Numbered from the stretch's first letter, positions 22,719-35,209 are shown. The stretch is 64,000 nt of DNA from Spiroplasma monobiae MQ-1 (GCF_002865545.1 NZ_CP025543.1:827576-891575), one strand, 5' to 3'. The notes: a model not told the origin generated them from the letters alone. Made by a program: numbers and translations.

Positions 22719-22764
22719 ATAAGAACCCCCATAACTCTATTATTGTATAACATTTTATATAAAA

Positions 22765-22793
22765 ATAATAAAACTAGACTATATTAGTCTAGT
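22765..22793 (-). terminator. Terminator of rpmE
   Basis: ACTAGACT and AGTCTAGT pair perfectly across ATATT, followed by a T-rich run on the minus strand. Confidence 0.8.
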
Positions 22794-22806
22794 TGTTTGT
22801 ATTAAA

Positions 22807-23097
22807 TTATTTTTTAGCTTCTTTTGATTTTTTTTCGTTTTCAGCTTTTTGAGCTACTGAAGCTTTTTCAACTTCAGCAATCTTAGCATCTTTTTTAGCA
22901 AATTTTTCTTTGAATTTTTCAACACGTCCCTCTGCGTTTGCAAAGTTTTGTTTTCCAGTGTAGAAAGGATGACAATTTGAACAAGTATCAATTCTTACTT
23001 CTTCACCTTTTGTTGATCCTGACATGAATTCATTGCTGCAAGTTGTACAAACAAATTTAGCTTCAAAATATTGTGGATGTATGTTTGCTTTTGGCAT
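22807..23097 (-). CDS. rpmE: Ribosomal protein L31, zinc type
   Basis: Large-subunit protein; 96 aa, longer than the usual ~70 because of a Lys/Glu/Ala-rich tail (KKDAKIAEVEKASVAQKAEN). MPKANIHPQYF and the zinc Cys pairs CTTC and CSNC before HPFYTGKQNF identify it. It is a single gene with its own terminator. The charged extension resembles those of other mollicute L31 proteins. Confidence 0.97.
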   Translation of the reverse strand: MPKANIHPQYFEAKFVCTTCSNEFMSGSTKGEEVRIDTCSNCHPFYTGKQNFANAEGRVEKFKEKFAKKDAKIAEVEKASVAQKAENEKKSKEAKK

Positions 23098-23205
23098 GTT
23101 TTCACCGTCCTTTATTTAAAGTCTTTCTAATACAAATTAAATAATACCATATTTTTTTAAAATGTTATTTATTTTAGTTATTTATTCAAACTTTTTTGTC
23201 TTTTT

Positions 23206-24687
23206 CTACAAGAAGGCGTGAGCCACAAAGTAGAGTATAAATACAACATTAAGAACTCACATAACAGGGTGTATTTGTTTAACTTTTCCTGTTGCAAGTG
23301 ATCCAACAGTATATGCAAATATCGTAAATGCAATACCATTTGAAATATTGTAAGTTGTAACCATCAACAGTATTGAGAAGAATGCTGCAAGACCCATTTC
23401 TGGTTTTTCTCACTCAATTCCTGTAATTGATTTAATCATTACAGTACCGATAAATACAGTTGCAGCACCAGTTATACATGAAGGCATCATTTGGAATATT
23501 GGGAATATAGCAATACTAATTAAGAATCCTATTGAAGTAATTATGGAAGCAAACCCGGTTCTTGCACCCTGTGATATACCAACGCAACTTTCTGCAAAAC
23601 TCCCCACATTTGAAACCCCCATAAGTGATGCGGCAATTGTTGCACCACCATCAACCATAAGTGCTCTATGCGGTATTTCCGTTTCGATACCTGACTCTCT
23701 TGATATTTCAACATTAACAGCAGTGATTGTTCCTGTTGCATCAAAGAAAGTTAATATTAAGAATACAAATATTGAGATATACATTGTTGGGTTTGTTCAT
23801 ATTGCTGAATTACCAACTTGTTTTCAAGTAGATGATATATTAAATGCAAAACCATAGAAAAGAGCATTATAATCTCATTTGCTTGAATCTCATTTAGCCA
23901 TTCCAAATGATTTTTGAATAACATCTGAGTTGGGTATTGAGTTTGCCAATATAATAGCAATTATGAAACCAATTAACATAACAACAGCTACTGGTGCAAA
24001 GAATTTTTTAAAACTTAATAATATTGCAACAAACATTGCAATAGTCCCCAAAATAATTGCAGGATATTCTCCTTTTAGATCTCCTAATTGAGCAACAGGA
24101 ACGCCTTGTCCCTTGTCAACTCAACCAATGTTTGAAAGCCCAACATAAGCAACAAAGAAACCTATTCCAACACCAATTGCCAAGTGTAAAGATTTTGGCA
24201 TACTCTTCATAATTTCTTTTCTAAGTTTTGTTACAGAAATTATACAAAAAAATAAACCAGAGATAAAGGTTGCTATTAAGGCCCCTTCAAACCCAATACC
24301 TCCGTGATTAGCAACGGAGAATGTGAACATTGCATTCACACCCATGCTGGGAGCTAGAGATATGGGAACATTTGCTGATAAACCCATAATAAATGAGGCT
24401 AAAAATGACATTAGGGCTGTCGCCAAGAATACACCGTTAATATTCATTTTAACTTCATCACCAAGAATACTATTGGCACCCGTTTCTCCAGCTAATATTT
24501 GAGGTTCTACAGACAATATATATAACATTGAAAGAAACGTTGAGATCCCTCCAATTATTTCTTTTTTGAAAGTTGTGTTCATATTGCTAAATTTAAAAAA
24601 CTTAGCAATAAAACTATTAGAAGCAACTAGTGCATCTTTACTTTTTTCACCTTCAAAGTTATTTTCATTTTTTTTATTGATATTCAT
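23206..24687 (-). CDS. Purine (guanine/hypoxanthine/adenine) permease, AzgA/NCS2 type
   Basis: A 493-aa multi-pass uptake transporter for nucleobases, one frame over several TGA codons. The family marks are SVANHGGIGFEGALIATFISG-type helices (GVNAMFTFSV...), FFDATGTI and ASLMGVSNVGSFAESCVG. It would feed the salvage enzymes encoded elsewhere in the window (purA, purB, prs). The start is ATG 24687 after AAAAGGAAAAATC. A structured leader lies just upstream at 24707-24772. Family call is firm; which purine it prefers is not readable. Confidence 0.93.
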
Positions 24688-24706
24688 GATTTTTCCTTTT
24701 CCGATT

Positions 24707-24772
24707 ATTTAATATTCTATTCTTACAAAATAAATTTGCAAGGCAGACCAACATCTCTATTGACCTATAAAT
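24707..24772 (-). promoter_or_regulatory. Candidate structured leader RNA (three-way junction) of the purine permease
   Basis: On the minus strand ATTTA (24772-24768) pairs with TAAAT (24711-24707), closing two hairpins: GGTCAA with TTGGTC, and CTTGCAAA with TTTGTAAG. The layout and the GTCTGCC joining stretch recall purine riboswitches, but the loop sequences and joining lengths do not fit the known consensus. It sits 20 bases before the permease ATG, where it could occlude the ribosome-binding site. A regulatory role is inference. Confidence 0.4.
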
Positions 24773-24827
24773 TTATTCCTTAAATATTTTATAGTAATAA
24801 AAATATTTTTATATTACTTATTTTAAA

Positions 24828-25658
24828 TTAAACTTCAAAAACACTTTTTGTAGTTAAACTATTCATTTTTTCAAAATTAAGTATTTTATCTAGTAGTTTG
24901 AATATTTCGTTTACAATTGGTCCTACCAAAAAGGTAAAACAGATTGTTCCTAATCCAAAGTTTGTTAATAAAAATTGTGTTTTGTGGTCACCCTTTATAA
25001 AAGGAAAAAATATAAATCCAATTGCAAACACAGCTCCGTCAATTATTAACCTACTTGCAGAATAATTTAGATTTGTTGATTTAACCAATTGTGTGCAAAT
25101 ATTGTTGAACGGACCTAAAAATCATCCAGTTTTAACTCATAATGCAGTTCCTATTAAAAAGCAAATAAAACCTGCCATAAAAATTAAGTTTCTAATTGAG
25201 GTATCTTTTTCTTCAACACCCAAGCCTTTGGCTCATGGTAGAAATAATCCAACAACAGAAGGCACAACAAGAGTGACCAAAATATCAGAAATGATCATTC
25301 AAGTAAAAGAAAATCAAATAATTTTCTTTTTTGAATTTTTATAATCTTTTAATGTTGGTTTGATTGACAAAGCAATTGCTCCAATCATTAAAAACAAATA
25401 CATTAATTTTAACGAGTTTGGATAATATTTCAACATAAAGTCATGATCCATTAAACCATTTTCATCAGGCTTGTTAAATAATGCCAAAACATTATAAATT
25501 GTTCAATCAATTTGACTGCCCCCAACAGCGGCTTGTTGATATAATGCCAAACCAAAAGAACAAATAACAACCCCTGAGGCACACATGAAAAATTTAACTA
25601 AAATAGATAATCAATGATTTGTTATATTGCTAGAAAATTCTCTTAATATTTTTTTCAT
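24828..25658 (-). CDS. YczE/YitT-like integral membrane protein
   Basis: A 276-aa membrane protein reading through many TGA Trp codons from MKKILREFSSNITNHW. About five to six hydrophobic segments are seen. The pieces GLALYQQAAVG, WFLGPFNNICTQLVKSTNL and the late GLGTICFTFLVGPIVNEIF follow the pattern of YczE/YitT-like small membrane proteins of unknown function. It follows the small HTH gene after a terminator. A hairpin past the stop (about 24795-24818) is a weak terminator candidate. Confidence 0.7.
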
Positions 25659-25685
25659 TTTATTTTCTCCATTTAACAATTTTAC

Positions 25686-25712
25686 AAAAAAAATAGGCAA
25701 AAAACCTATTTT
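25686..25712 (-). terminator. Terminator of the small HTH gene
   Basis: AAAATAGG and CCTATTTT pair across CAAAAAA, followed by an A-run that reads as Ts on the minus strand. It includes the stop codon of the 25706-25879 gene. Confidence 0.8.
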
Positions 25713-25879
25713 TCATATTTTGTTTTTAAAGCTTCAGCTCCGCCTTGTTCATATTTTTTAACTCAGTTTCTTAGAGAAACTACACTAACATTTCTAGTTG
25801 GTGCAAATTGAGTTGCAGTAACACCACTATTTTTGAAATCTTTTATAATTTTAATTTTTTCATCAACTGTTAAATGCAT
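25706..25879 (-). CDS. Stand-alone helix-turn-helix protein, 57 aa
   Basis: A small gene easily missed because of one TGA Trp. It starts MHLTVDEKIKIIKDFKNSGV at 25879 after GGAGATGAAAAA. The pattern (TATQFAPTRNVSVVSLRNWV, then KKYEQGGAEALK) matches the N-terminal helix-turn-helix of IS3/IS150-type transposase OrfA proteins, ending in the typical W..KY..GG..AL. No transposase catalytic gene or inverted repeats flank it. It lies 38 bases downstream of fba and may be cotranscribed with it. It could be a domesticated regulator or the remnant of an insertion sequence. Confidence 0.7.
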
Positions 25880-25917
25880 TTTTTCATCTCCAATAACTAA
25901 TAATAAACAGGTTTAAA

Positions 25918-26811
25918 CTATTTAGCTTTTCCTTGACATCCAAATACTTTTGTTAAGTCTAAGAATGTTTGTTTTAAAGCTTTGAATCCAGGTGCTAATA
26001 ATTTACGTGGATCAAATCCTTTTGCTTCATCATCTAAGTCTTTTTTAGCTTCGATATATTCTCTAGTTGCATCTCTAAATGCTAATTGTAATTCTGTATT
26101 AACGTTAATTTTTGAAATTCCTAATTTAATTGCTTTTTCAACTTGATCTTGAGGAATTCCTGAACCACCATGTAGTACCATTGGTAATTTACATGCTTCT
26201 TGCAATTCTTCTAATGTATCAAATGATAATGATTTTCATCATTCTGGGTATTTTCCGTGGATGTTTCCGATTCCAGCAGCTAACATAGTAATACCTGTAG
26301 TTGCCATTTCTGCTGCTTGGTTAGGGTCTCCTAATTCACCTTCTCCAACAACACCATCTTCTTCTCCTCCAATTGAACCAATTTCAGCTTCAACTGAAAC
26401 TTCATGAGCATTTGCAAAGTCCATTAACTCTTTAACTTTTGCAATGTTTTCTTCATATGGTAAGTGTGACCCATCAAACATAACTGATGAATATCCACCT
26501 TCTATACATTTTTTAGCCATTTCAACTGATTGACCGTGGTCTAGGTGTAAAGCTACAGGCACAGTTATGTCTAATGCTTCTAATAAACCATTAACCATAC
26601 CAACAACAACTTTAACTCCTCCCATATATTTTAAAGCTCCTTCTGAAGTAGCAATAATAACTGGTGTATTTGATTCTTGAGCCGCTTCTAAAATAGCTTT
26701 AGTTCATTCTAGATTATTAATGTTAAAGTGACCAATTGCATATTTATTTGCGTGTGCTTCTTTAACCATTTGTGTAGAATTAACTAATTTTGAATGATAA
26801 ATTCTTGACAT
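25918..26811 (-). CDS. fba: Class II fructose-bisphosphate aldolase
   Basis: Zinc-dependent glycolytic aldolase that splits fructose 1,6-bisphosphate; 297 aa. Metal and substrate motifs are HLDHGQSVEMAKKCIEGG, SVMFDGSHLPYEENI, EAEIGSIGGEEDG, IGNIHGKYP and LHGGSGIP. The start at 26811 (MSRIYHSKLVNSTQMVKEA) follows AGGAGGAAATAAAAAT. It is the head of a short unit with the small HTH gene. Confidence 0.98.
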
Positions 26812-26924
26812 ATTTTTATTTCCTCCTGTTAACAAGTTTTATACTTTAAGATTATACCCCTTATTTTTAGTTAGACAATATTTTTATTAGTTAATTGTGA
26901 ATTTTTGTATTTTGGTAGTGCAAA

Positions 26925-26950
26925 ATAAAAAAGATAATAAATTATCTTTT
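26925..26950 (-). terminator. Terminator of pyrG
   Basis: AAAAGATAAT and ATTATCTTTT pair with a two-base gap, so the effective loop includes the inner pairs. The pyrG stop codon lies inside the stem; Ts follow on the minus strand. Confidence 0.8.
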
Positions 26951-28534
26951 GTTAATTGCGTTTATAAACCCCATGAATAAAGGATTTGGTTTGTTTGGTC
27001 TAGATGTAAATTCTGGATGATATTGAGCAGCAACAAAGAAGTCGTTTTTAGGGTATTCTATTATTTCTACCAAATCTTGTTCTGGATATAAACCAGAGAA
27101 AACAATACCATTTTTTTCAAATATTTCTCTATATTTATTGTTGAATTCATATCTATGTCTATGTCTTTCAACAGCAACTTTGTCTTTATAAAGTTCACTA
27201 GCCTTTGTCCCTTCTTTTAATGAAGTTACATATCTACCCAACCTTAAAGTTCCACCGATATTTTCTCTGTTTTTACCCTCCATAATATCAATGATTGGGT
27301 TTTGAGTTTTTGAATCAATTTCAGTTGTGTGTGCATCTTTTAAATTAAGTACATTTCTCGCAAACTCTATACAAGCAATTTGCATTCCTAAACATATTCC
27401 TAAATAAGGTATGTTGTTTTCTCTCGCATATTGCGCTGCAAGTATTTTACCTTGAACACCATCTTCACCAAAACCGCCAGGGACCAATATACCAGTTGAC
27501 CCAGATAACTCTTCTTTGATGTTTTGTTCGGTTAATTTTCTAGCATTTACTCAATGTATCTTAATTTTTTTATTTATTTCATAACCTGCAAATTTAAGTG
27601 ACTCAATTACAGAAAGATATGCATCACTCAACTCAACATATTTACCAACAATATGGACTGTAAGTACTTCTTTTGAATTTTCAATGTTATTTACAAGTTT
27701 ATTTCAGTCTTCTAGTTTAGAATCATTTAATTTTAAATCTAATTGTTTGGCTGCAATTTTGTGTAAGTTACTTTTTTCAATAACCAATGGAACTTTGTAA
27801 ATTGAGTCACTATCAGGACAACTGACCACATTTTCTGAAGGTATACTACATAGAAGTGATATTTTATCCTTTAGTTTTTGATCAAAGTCAAATTCACTTC
27901 TTGCAACAATAACATCTGGTTGTATACCCAAATTCAACAACTCTTTAACTGAATGTTGAATTGGTTTAGTTTTAAACTCCCCAGAAACTTTTAAATATGG
28001 TAAAAGAGCAACGTGAACGAACATAACGTTTTCTTTACCTTTTTCCATTCTAACTTGTCTAAGAGCTTCTAAAAATGGTTGGGATTCAATATCTCCAACA
28101 GTTCCACCAATTTCTGTAATAACAACATCGGCTTTACTTTCTAATTCCGCTTTATAAATTCTTTGCTTAATTTCGTTAGTGATGTGGGGAATAACTTGAA
28201 CAGTTTTCCCCCCATACTTACCATTTCTTTCTTTTTCTAAAGCTTCATAGTAAATTCTTCCTGCAGAGGTTGAGGAATGTTTGGAAAGGTTAATGTCAAT
28301 GAATCTTTCATAATGTCCTAAATCAAGATCAGTTTCTGCTCCGTCATCAGTTACATAAACTTCTCCATGTTCGATCGGATTAATTGTTCCGGGATCAATA
28401 TTTAAATAAGGGTCAAATTTTTGCATAAAGATTTTTAATCCCCCGCTTTTTAAAAGCACCCCTAATGAACTTCCTGTAATTCCTTTACCTAAGCCAGAAA
28501 CAACTCCACCAGTAATAAAAATGTGTTTTGCCAT
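26942..28534 (-). CDS. pyrG: CTP synthase
   Basis: Makes CTP from UTP, ATP and glutamine; 530 aa. The synthetase domain opens with [20 protein letters not shown]; the C-terminal glutaminase has the catalytic Cys in [16 protein letters not shown] and a final HPEF. I chose the ATG at 28534, 9 bases after GGAGGAG, rather than the in-frame codon 18 bases upstream. It is separated from rpoE by a terminator. In Gram-positives pyrG and rpoE are often neighbours, as here. Confidence 0.98.
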
Positions 28535-28552
28535 AATATATGTCTCCTCCAA

Positions 28553-28582
28553 AAATAAAAAGTAGTTGATAAAAACTACTTA
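28553..28582 (-). terminator. Terminator of rpoE
   Basis: AAGTAGTT and AACTACTT pair, followed by a T-run on the minus strand, between rpoE and pyrG. Confidence 0.8.
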
Positions 28583-28597
28583 TAATTAAGTTAAATT

Positions 28598-29062
28598 CTA
28601 ATAATCGTCATCGTCATCAAAGTCATCATCGTCGATTTCGTCATCGTCATCGTCATCCAAAGTTGAATCGATTGAATCATCATCTAGGTTTCGGTCTAAT
28701 AATTTTTTGATTTTACCAACACTTTCACCTGTGTCGTCATCAAAAGTGTCTAAACCAAGTATTGATTCTGGGTCTAGATCTTCAAATTCTTCTGTTGTTT
28801 CAAATTTATCAACATATTCATATTGCTTTTTAACATCATCAAATTTAAGATAATCTCTTAATCCTCATTTACCATCTGATGTTAATGCAAATCTATTATC
28901 TAAAACCAAATCACTGTAAAGTTCAGCTATGATTTCATTCTTGCTATCGTTATCTCCGCTTATTTCTTTTGAAATAGTGTTTCATATATCTTCAAATGAA
29001 GCATTATCTTTGCATTCATTTAAATAATCATAAGCCAAATTAATTGGTGATAGTTTACTCAT
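28598..29062 (-). CDS. rpoE: RNA polymerase delta subunit
   Basis: A 154-aa accessory subunit that speeds RNA polymerase recycling in low-GC Gram-positives. The N-terminal ~90 residues form the winged-helix HARE-type domain (SFEDIWNTISKEIS, LDNRFALTSDGKWGLRDY). The C-terminus is an almost pure Asp/Glu tail (DSTLDDDDDDEIDDDDFDDD), as in the family. One TGA Trp lies in EDIW. Gap of 19 bases to the HD-hydrolase gene, with the ribosome-binding site inside it. Confidence 0.94.
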
Positions 29063-29081
29063 AACATTTCCTCCATAATTT

Positions 29082-30272
29082 CTATTCTACATTATACTTT
29101 GGAAAAATATAAACTTTTTTTATATTATTCTTTCAATCAATATTTAGTATTTCTGATAAGTCCTTTAAATTATTTAGTTTGTTATTTTTTAAAATATAAA
29201 TTGTTTCATCTTTTTTACCATTTACATCTTTATAAATGAATATATCCTTTATTGTAACTTCATCGAAATAGTAACTTGTGTTACCCTTAAATTCAGATTT
29301 CATTTTTTCAAATTCTTTTTCTTCCATATCATAAGATACTTTCAAGAACTTTCTATTTAGTAGTCTATCAGATAGATCTTTTAGTATTTCATCATCTTCT
29401 GTTTTTAAAATTTTAAACAAATTAAACATACTATAGTCATCTAGATAGATGTACTTAACTAAAGGCATTGGTTTATTTTCAAAAACCTCTTTAAATAAAT
29501 CAACAGATTCAATATTTTTGAAATTATATCCTTCATTATATAAATCCTTAAATCTCTTAAATCACATTTTAAATGTATTATCAAAAGCTGTAGATATTTT
29601 ATGTTCATATACTTGTCTAAACATATGATATCTTCCTAGTAAAAAATTTTCTATCGCATTCATAGTTTTGCTTGCAAAAACAATTTTACCTTCAACCACT
29701 TTTGCATTCCTAATTATTCAATCAATGTCCGGTTTTGAATAATTAACTCCAGCTCCAATTGAATCTCTTTGTAAGTAATCAAGTCTATCTGCATCCAACT
29801 GACTTGAAACAAGGGAATTGACTATTTGGTTATCGTGTCTACCCTCAATAACAGAAATAACTTCTTCTGGGTCAATATTATGTTTTAGTAAGACCTTATT
29901 AATTTGGGTATTACCTTTTATCAAATCAACTGTGTAATCTTCGTGGTGTCTAGTTGTTACTAATTCAAATGTGTGTGAGAATGGCCCGTGACCAATATCG
30001 TGAAGTAATCCAGATATCTTTAAAACCTTTTTATCTTTTTCTGATATGTGTTTGTCAATTTCGCTATTCTCTAAAAATTTACAAATTACATGATAGACCC
30101 CTATACAATGTGAGAATCTTGTATGATTTGCACTTGGGAAAACAAATTGTCCTCCTCCAAGTTGGATTATTCTTCTTAATCTTTGGAATTCATCTGTATC
30201 AATTAAGTCAGTAAAAACTGAATCTTCAATATAGACTTCTCCGTGAACATTATCTCTTATAAATTTTTCCAT
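29082..30272 (-). CDS. HD-domain (dGTPase/SAMHD1-like) phosphohydrolase
   Basis: A 396-aa cytoplasmic HD protein. Motifs are HTRFSHCIGVYH (first His), LLHDIGHGPFSHTFE (HD) and SSQLDADRLDYLQRDS (final Asp), which is the signature of the deoxynucleoside-triphosphatase-like branch. Members release triphosphate or phosphate from dNTPs, but the exact substrate cannot be read. It follows gltX by 12 bases and precedes rpoE in one operon. The C-terminus reaches 29082 through a TGA Trp. Confidence 0.88.
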
Positions 30273-30284
30273 GTTGCACCTCTT

Positions 30285-32187
<1,903 letters not shown>

Positions 32188-32220
32188 ATTTACTCCTTAT
32201 AACAAATTGATTATAAAATA

Positions 32221-32258
32221 AAAAACGATTTATAACTAATTAAGTTAATAAATCATTC
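32221..32258 (-). terminator. Terminator of ychF
   Basis: GATTTATAACT and AGTTAATAAATC form a long stem with a small bulge, followed by Ts on the minus strand, just past the ychF stop. Confidence 0.65.
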
Positions 32259-32262
32259 ATTT

Positions 32263-33360
32263 TTATCTATTAAATTTGAAGAAACATACATCGCCATCTT
32301 GAACAATATAGTTTTTACCTTCTAATTTTATTTTTCCACTATTTTTTAATGATTGTTCATCGCCAAGTTCAAAGATGTCTTCACATCTGTAAACATCTGC
32401 TTTAATAAATCCTTTTTCAAAGTCTGTATGGATGATTCCGGCACATTGAGGTGCGGTTGAACCCTCTTTAAATTGTCACCCTCTTGCTTCTTGGGGACCA
32501 CAAGTGAAGTAAGTTTTTAAACCCAAAGTTGAATAAGCAGCTCTAATTAATTGTTCTAATCCAGATGTTTCAATTCCGGCATCACTCAAGAAAACTTCTT
32601 TATCATCTTTGTCCAGTTCGCTCAATTCTTCTTCTATCTTTGCAGATATTTTAACAACTGGCGAATTACATGATGCTCCATATTCTTTTACCAATTTAAC
32701 ATATTGATTATCTTCTCTAACTTCATCTTCTCCAACATTTGCTACATAAATAAATTTCTTAGTAGTTAATAATTGGAATGATTTAATAGCTATTTTTTCT
32801 TCTTCGTCAAATTCTAATTTATTTAATAATTTACCTTCTGATAGTTGAGTTTCGAGTCTTTTTAATAAGTTGTATTCAAATACAGTATCTTTATCTTTTC
32901 CTGATTTAAATTTTGGTTCAACTTTAGCTAGTCTTTTTTTAACACTTGATTCATCAGCTAAGATTAATTCTAATTCTATTATTTCAATATCTCTAATAGG
33001 ATCAACACTACCTTCAACGTGAGTTATCTCTTTTGAATCAAAACATCTAATAACCTCACAAATCGCATCAGTTTCTCTGATGTTGGCAAGGAAAGCATTC
33101 CCTAAACCCTCACCTTTACTTGCCCCCGCAATTAGACCGGCAATATCAACGAACTCAATTGTTGTATAAATAGTTTTTTTAGAACTAAATATAGTTGCTA
33201 GTTGGTCTAATCTTGAATCGGGAACTTCTACAACACCAACATTTGGTTCAATTGTTGCAAAAGGATAGTTTGCAGCTTCAACTTTTGAGTTTGTAATTGC
33301 ATTAAATAATGTTGACTTACCAACATTTGGTAAACCCACTATTCCTACTTGTAATCCCAT
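32263..33360 (-). CDS. ychF: Obg-family ATPase YchF
   Basis: Ribosome-associated P-loop protein of the Obg superfamily that prefers ATP; 365 aa. G1 is GLPNVGKSTLFN, followed by NYPFATIEPNVGVV, DIAGLI and the altered G4 stretch VANVGED; the TGS tail ends in FFKFNR. I chose the ATG at 33360 (after GGAGATTAAT) rather than the upstream in-frame GTG. It is the last gene of the rsmG-parA-parB-DUF951 run. Confidence 0.97.
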
Positions 33361-33361
33361 A

Positions 33362-33547
33362 TTAATCTCCACTTTCTATTCTTTTAATATTTTTAATAAG
33401 ATTTTCTTTTTTAAATTCTACAATTAAATTACTCTCAAGGTTAGATTGCAATTTATATATAGTACCAACCCTCAAAACAGTTCAATAAATTGTTTTGCTG
33501 GGGTGTGACTTCTTTAGATAAATTTTATCACCAACATTAATCGTCAT
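33362..33547 (-). CDS. DUF951-like small protein, 61 aa
   Basis: A short gene with one TGA Trp. MTINVGDKIYLKKSHPSKTI then YWTVLRVGTIYKLQ follows the DUF951 pattern (GD.V.LKK.HP....W...R.G). The two Cys of the classical family are not present. It starts inside the end of parB (11-base overlap) and stops 1 base before ychF, the order parB-DUF951-ychF seen in firmicutes. This conserved context supports the call. Function of the family is unknown. Confidence 0.8.
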
Positions 33548-34409
33548 CTGTTAGTCCTAAAATTTCTAAAACCCTGTTTAGATCTTCGTCATCTGAATAT
33601 CTAATTGTCAATTTTCCATTATCAATTGAAACTTTAGTTCCAAGCCTTCTCATCATTTTGTTTTCCATATATACAACCGATGGTTTTTTGTTAACTATTT
33701 TCTTTTCGCTTGGATCAGCTTCACCTTTTTTGATCATTTCTTCAACTTGTCTTGCTGTGATATCATTTTCTAAAATTAATTTAAAAATTGAATCTAACAA
33801 TTTTTCATTATTAACAATTGAAAGCAAAGGTTTCGCTTGACCCATAGTCACTTTTCTTTGTAACATTGCGTCTTGAACTTTTTGAGGCAAATTTAAAAGC
33901 CTCATAATATTTGCAACATGAGATCTTGATTTACCAACTCTTGTTGCGATTTCTTCTTGTTTCAACTTCAAGTTTGTTGATAATTGTTTGTAAGCAACAG
34001 CTTCTTCAATATCAAGCAAGTCTACCCTTTGAATGTTTTCAATTATGGCAAACTCTTCCATTTGTTCTGAAGTTAATTCCAAAACAACTGCAGGAATTTC
34101 TTTTAATCCAGCAATTTTGGCAGCTCTGGTTCTTCTTTCCCCTGCTATTATTTCGTTTTTATTATTAATAATAACTGGTTGAATAATTCCGTGGATTTTA
34201 ATTGAAGATGCAAGTTCATTTAACTCCTCATCTTCAAAAGTTTTTCTTGGTTGATATGGGTTTGGTTTTAATAAATTTACATCAACTAAAGTTTTTTTAC
34301 TATTAGCTTTTTCTTTATCATTTTCAATTACACCAACTATATCTGAAACTGATTCTCCAAAAATATCGTCCAACCCTTTAAAGTTATATTTTGATTTAGC
34401 TTTGGCCAT
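33537..34409 (-). CDS. parB: Chromosome partitioning protein ParB
   Basis: DNA-binding CTPase-type ParB/Spo0J protein; 290 aa. The N-terminal ParB fold has GERRTRAAKIAGLKEIPAVV and the ENIQRVDLLDIEEAVAYKQL box. A helix-turn-helix follows (KQEEIATRVGKSRSHVANIM). It overlaps parA by 14 bases, so the pair is translationally coupled. I did not find a perfect parS in the window. Confidence 0.95.
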   Translation of the reverse strand: MAKAKSKYNFKGLDDIFGESVSDIVGVIENDKEKANSKKTLVDVNLLKPNPYQPRKTFEDEELNELASSIKIHGIIQPVIINNKNEIIAGERRTRAAKIAGLKEIPAVVLELTSEQMEEFAIIENIQRVDLLDIEEAVAYKQLSTNLKLKQEEIATRVGKSRSHVANIMRLLNLPQKVQDAMLQRKVTMGQAKPLLSIVNNEKLLDSIFKLILENDITARQVEEMIKKGEADPSEKKIVNKKPSVVYMENKMMRRLGTKVSIDNGKLTIRYSDDEDLNRVLEILGLTDDD

Positions 34410-35169
34410 TTTCTTTTAGCACCTCTTTTACAAATTCAATGTAAGCAATTGATCCTGCTCCATTTTTGTCATATTCAAAAATTGATTTACCTTCAATTGA
34501 AGATTCTGATATTCTAATATTTCTTGGTATAACTGATTTATAAACTTTTGGTCCAAATGTTTTCATAATTTCTTCTAAAACATCGTGAGCCAATTTTGTA
34601 CGTGAATCAAACATTGTTACAAGAACACCTTCGATTGTTAAATCTGGATTTAATGTTTCTTTCACTTTTTTAATAGTTCTTAAAAGTTGTGCAACCCCGT
34701 GCATTGCGTAGTGCTCTGCTTGGATTGGAATTAATACAGTGTCAGAAATAGCTAGACCATTTCTATTAATTAATCCTAAACTTGGCGGACAATCTATTAT
34801 TATGAAATCATAGTTGTCTGTTATTTTTTTTATTTCATCTCTTAGAACATTTTGATTATTAGTTTTTTGTTCTAATAAAATTAAATCTACCGCAGCTACA
34901 TCTATTGAGCTGGGTGCTAAGTCAATATTTGGTTTAATGTCTTTTACTATTACTTCAGAAAGTTGCTTTTCCCCAACAAAGACATGATACATACTTAATG
35001 AATCGCTATCTATCTCAAAACCCACACCAGTTGTTGCATTGAATTGAGGATCCATATCTATAAGTAAAACCCTTTTGTTGGCAAGCGCTAAACCACATGC
35101 CAAGTTAACAGATGTTGTTGTTTTACCAACTCCACCCTTTTGATTTGAAACTGAAATTACTTTTGCCAT
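34396..35169 (-). CDS. parA: Chromosome partitioning ATPase ParA (Soj)
   Basis: Deviant Walker-A ATPase; 257 aa. KGGVGKTTTSVNLACGLA carries the signature Lys, IDMDPQFNAT is motif A', and FIIIDCPPSLG is Walker B. It works with ParB on origin segregation; the position 29 kb from the DnaA boxes is typical of origin-near placement. It lies 40 bases after rsmG. Confidence 0.97.
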   Translation of the reverse strand: MAKVISVSNQKGGVGKTTTSVNLACGLALANKRVLLIDMDPQFNATTGVGFEIDSDSLSMYHVFVGEKQLSEVIVKDIKPNIDLAPSSIDVAAVDLILLEQKTNNQNVLRDEIKKITDNYDFIIIDCPPSLGLINRNGLAISDTVLIPIQAEHYAMHGVAQLLRTIKKVKETLNPDLTIEGVLVTMFDSRTKLAHDVLEEIMKTFGPKVYKSVIPRNIRISESSIEGKSIFEYDKNGAGSIAYIEFVKEVLKENGQS

Positions 35170-35209
35170 AAATTACCTCTCATAATGATTATTATATCTT
35201 AATTATCCA

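Noticed and set aside
24707..24772. Canonical purine riboswitch
   Set aside because: Loop sequences and the joining segments do not match the known consensus, so it is listed only as a structured leader candidate.
25706..25879. Insertion sequence
   Set aside because: No catalytic transposase, terminal inverted repeats or target duplication found around the HTH gene.
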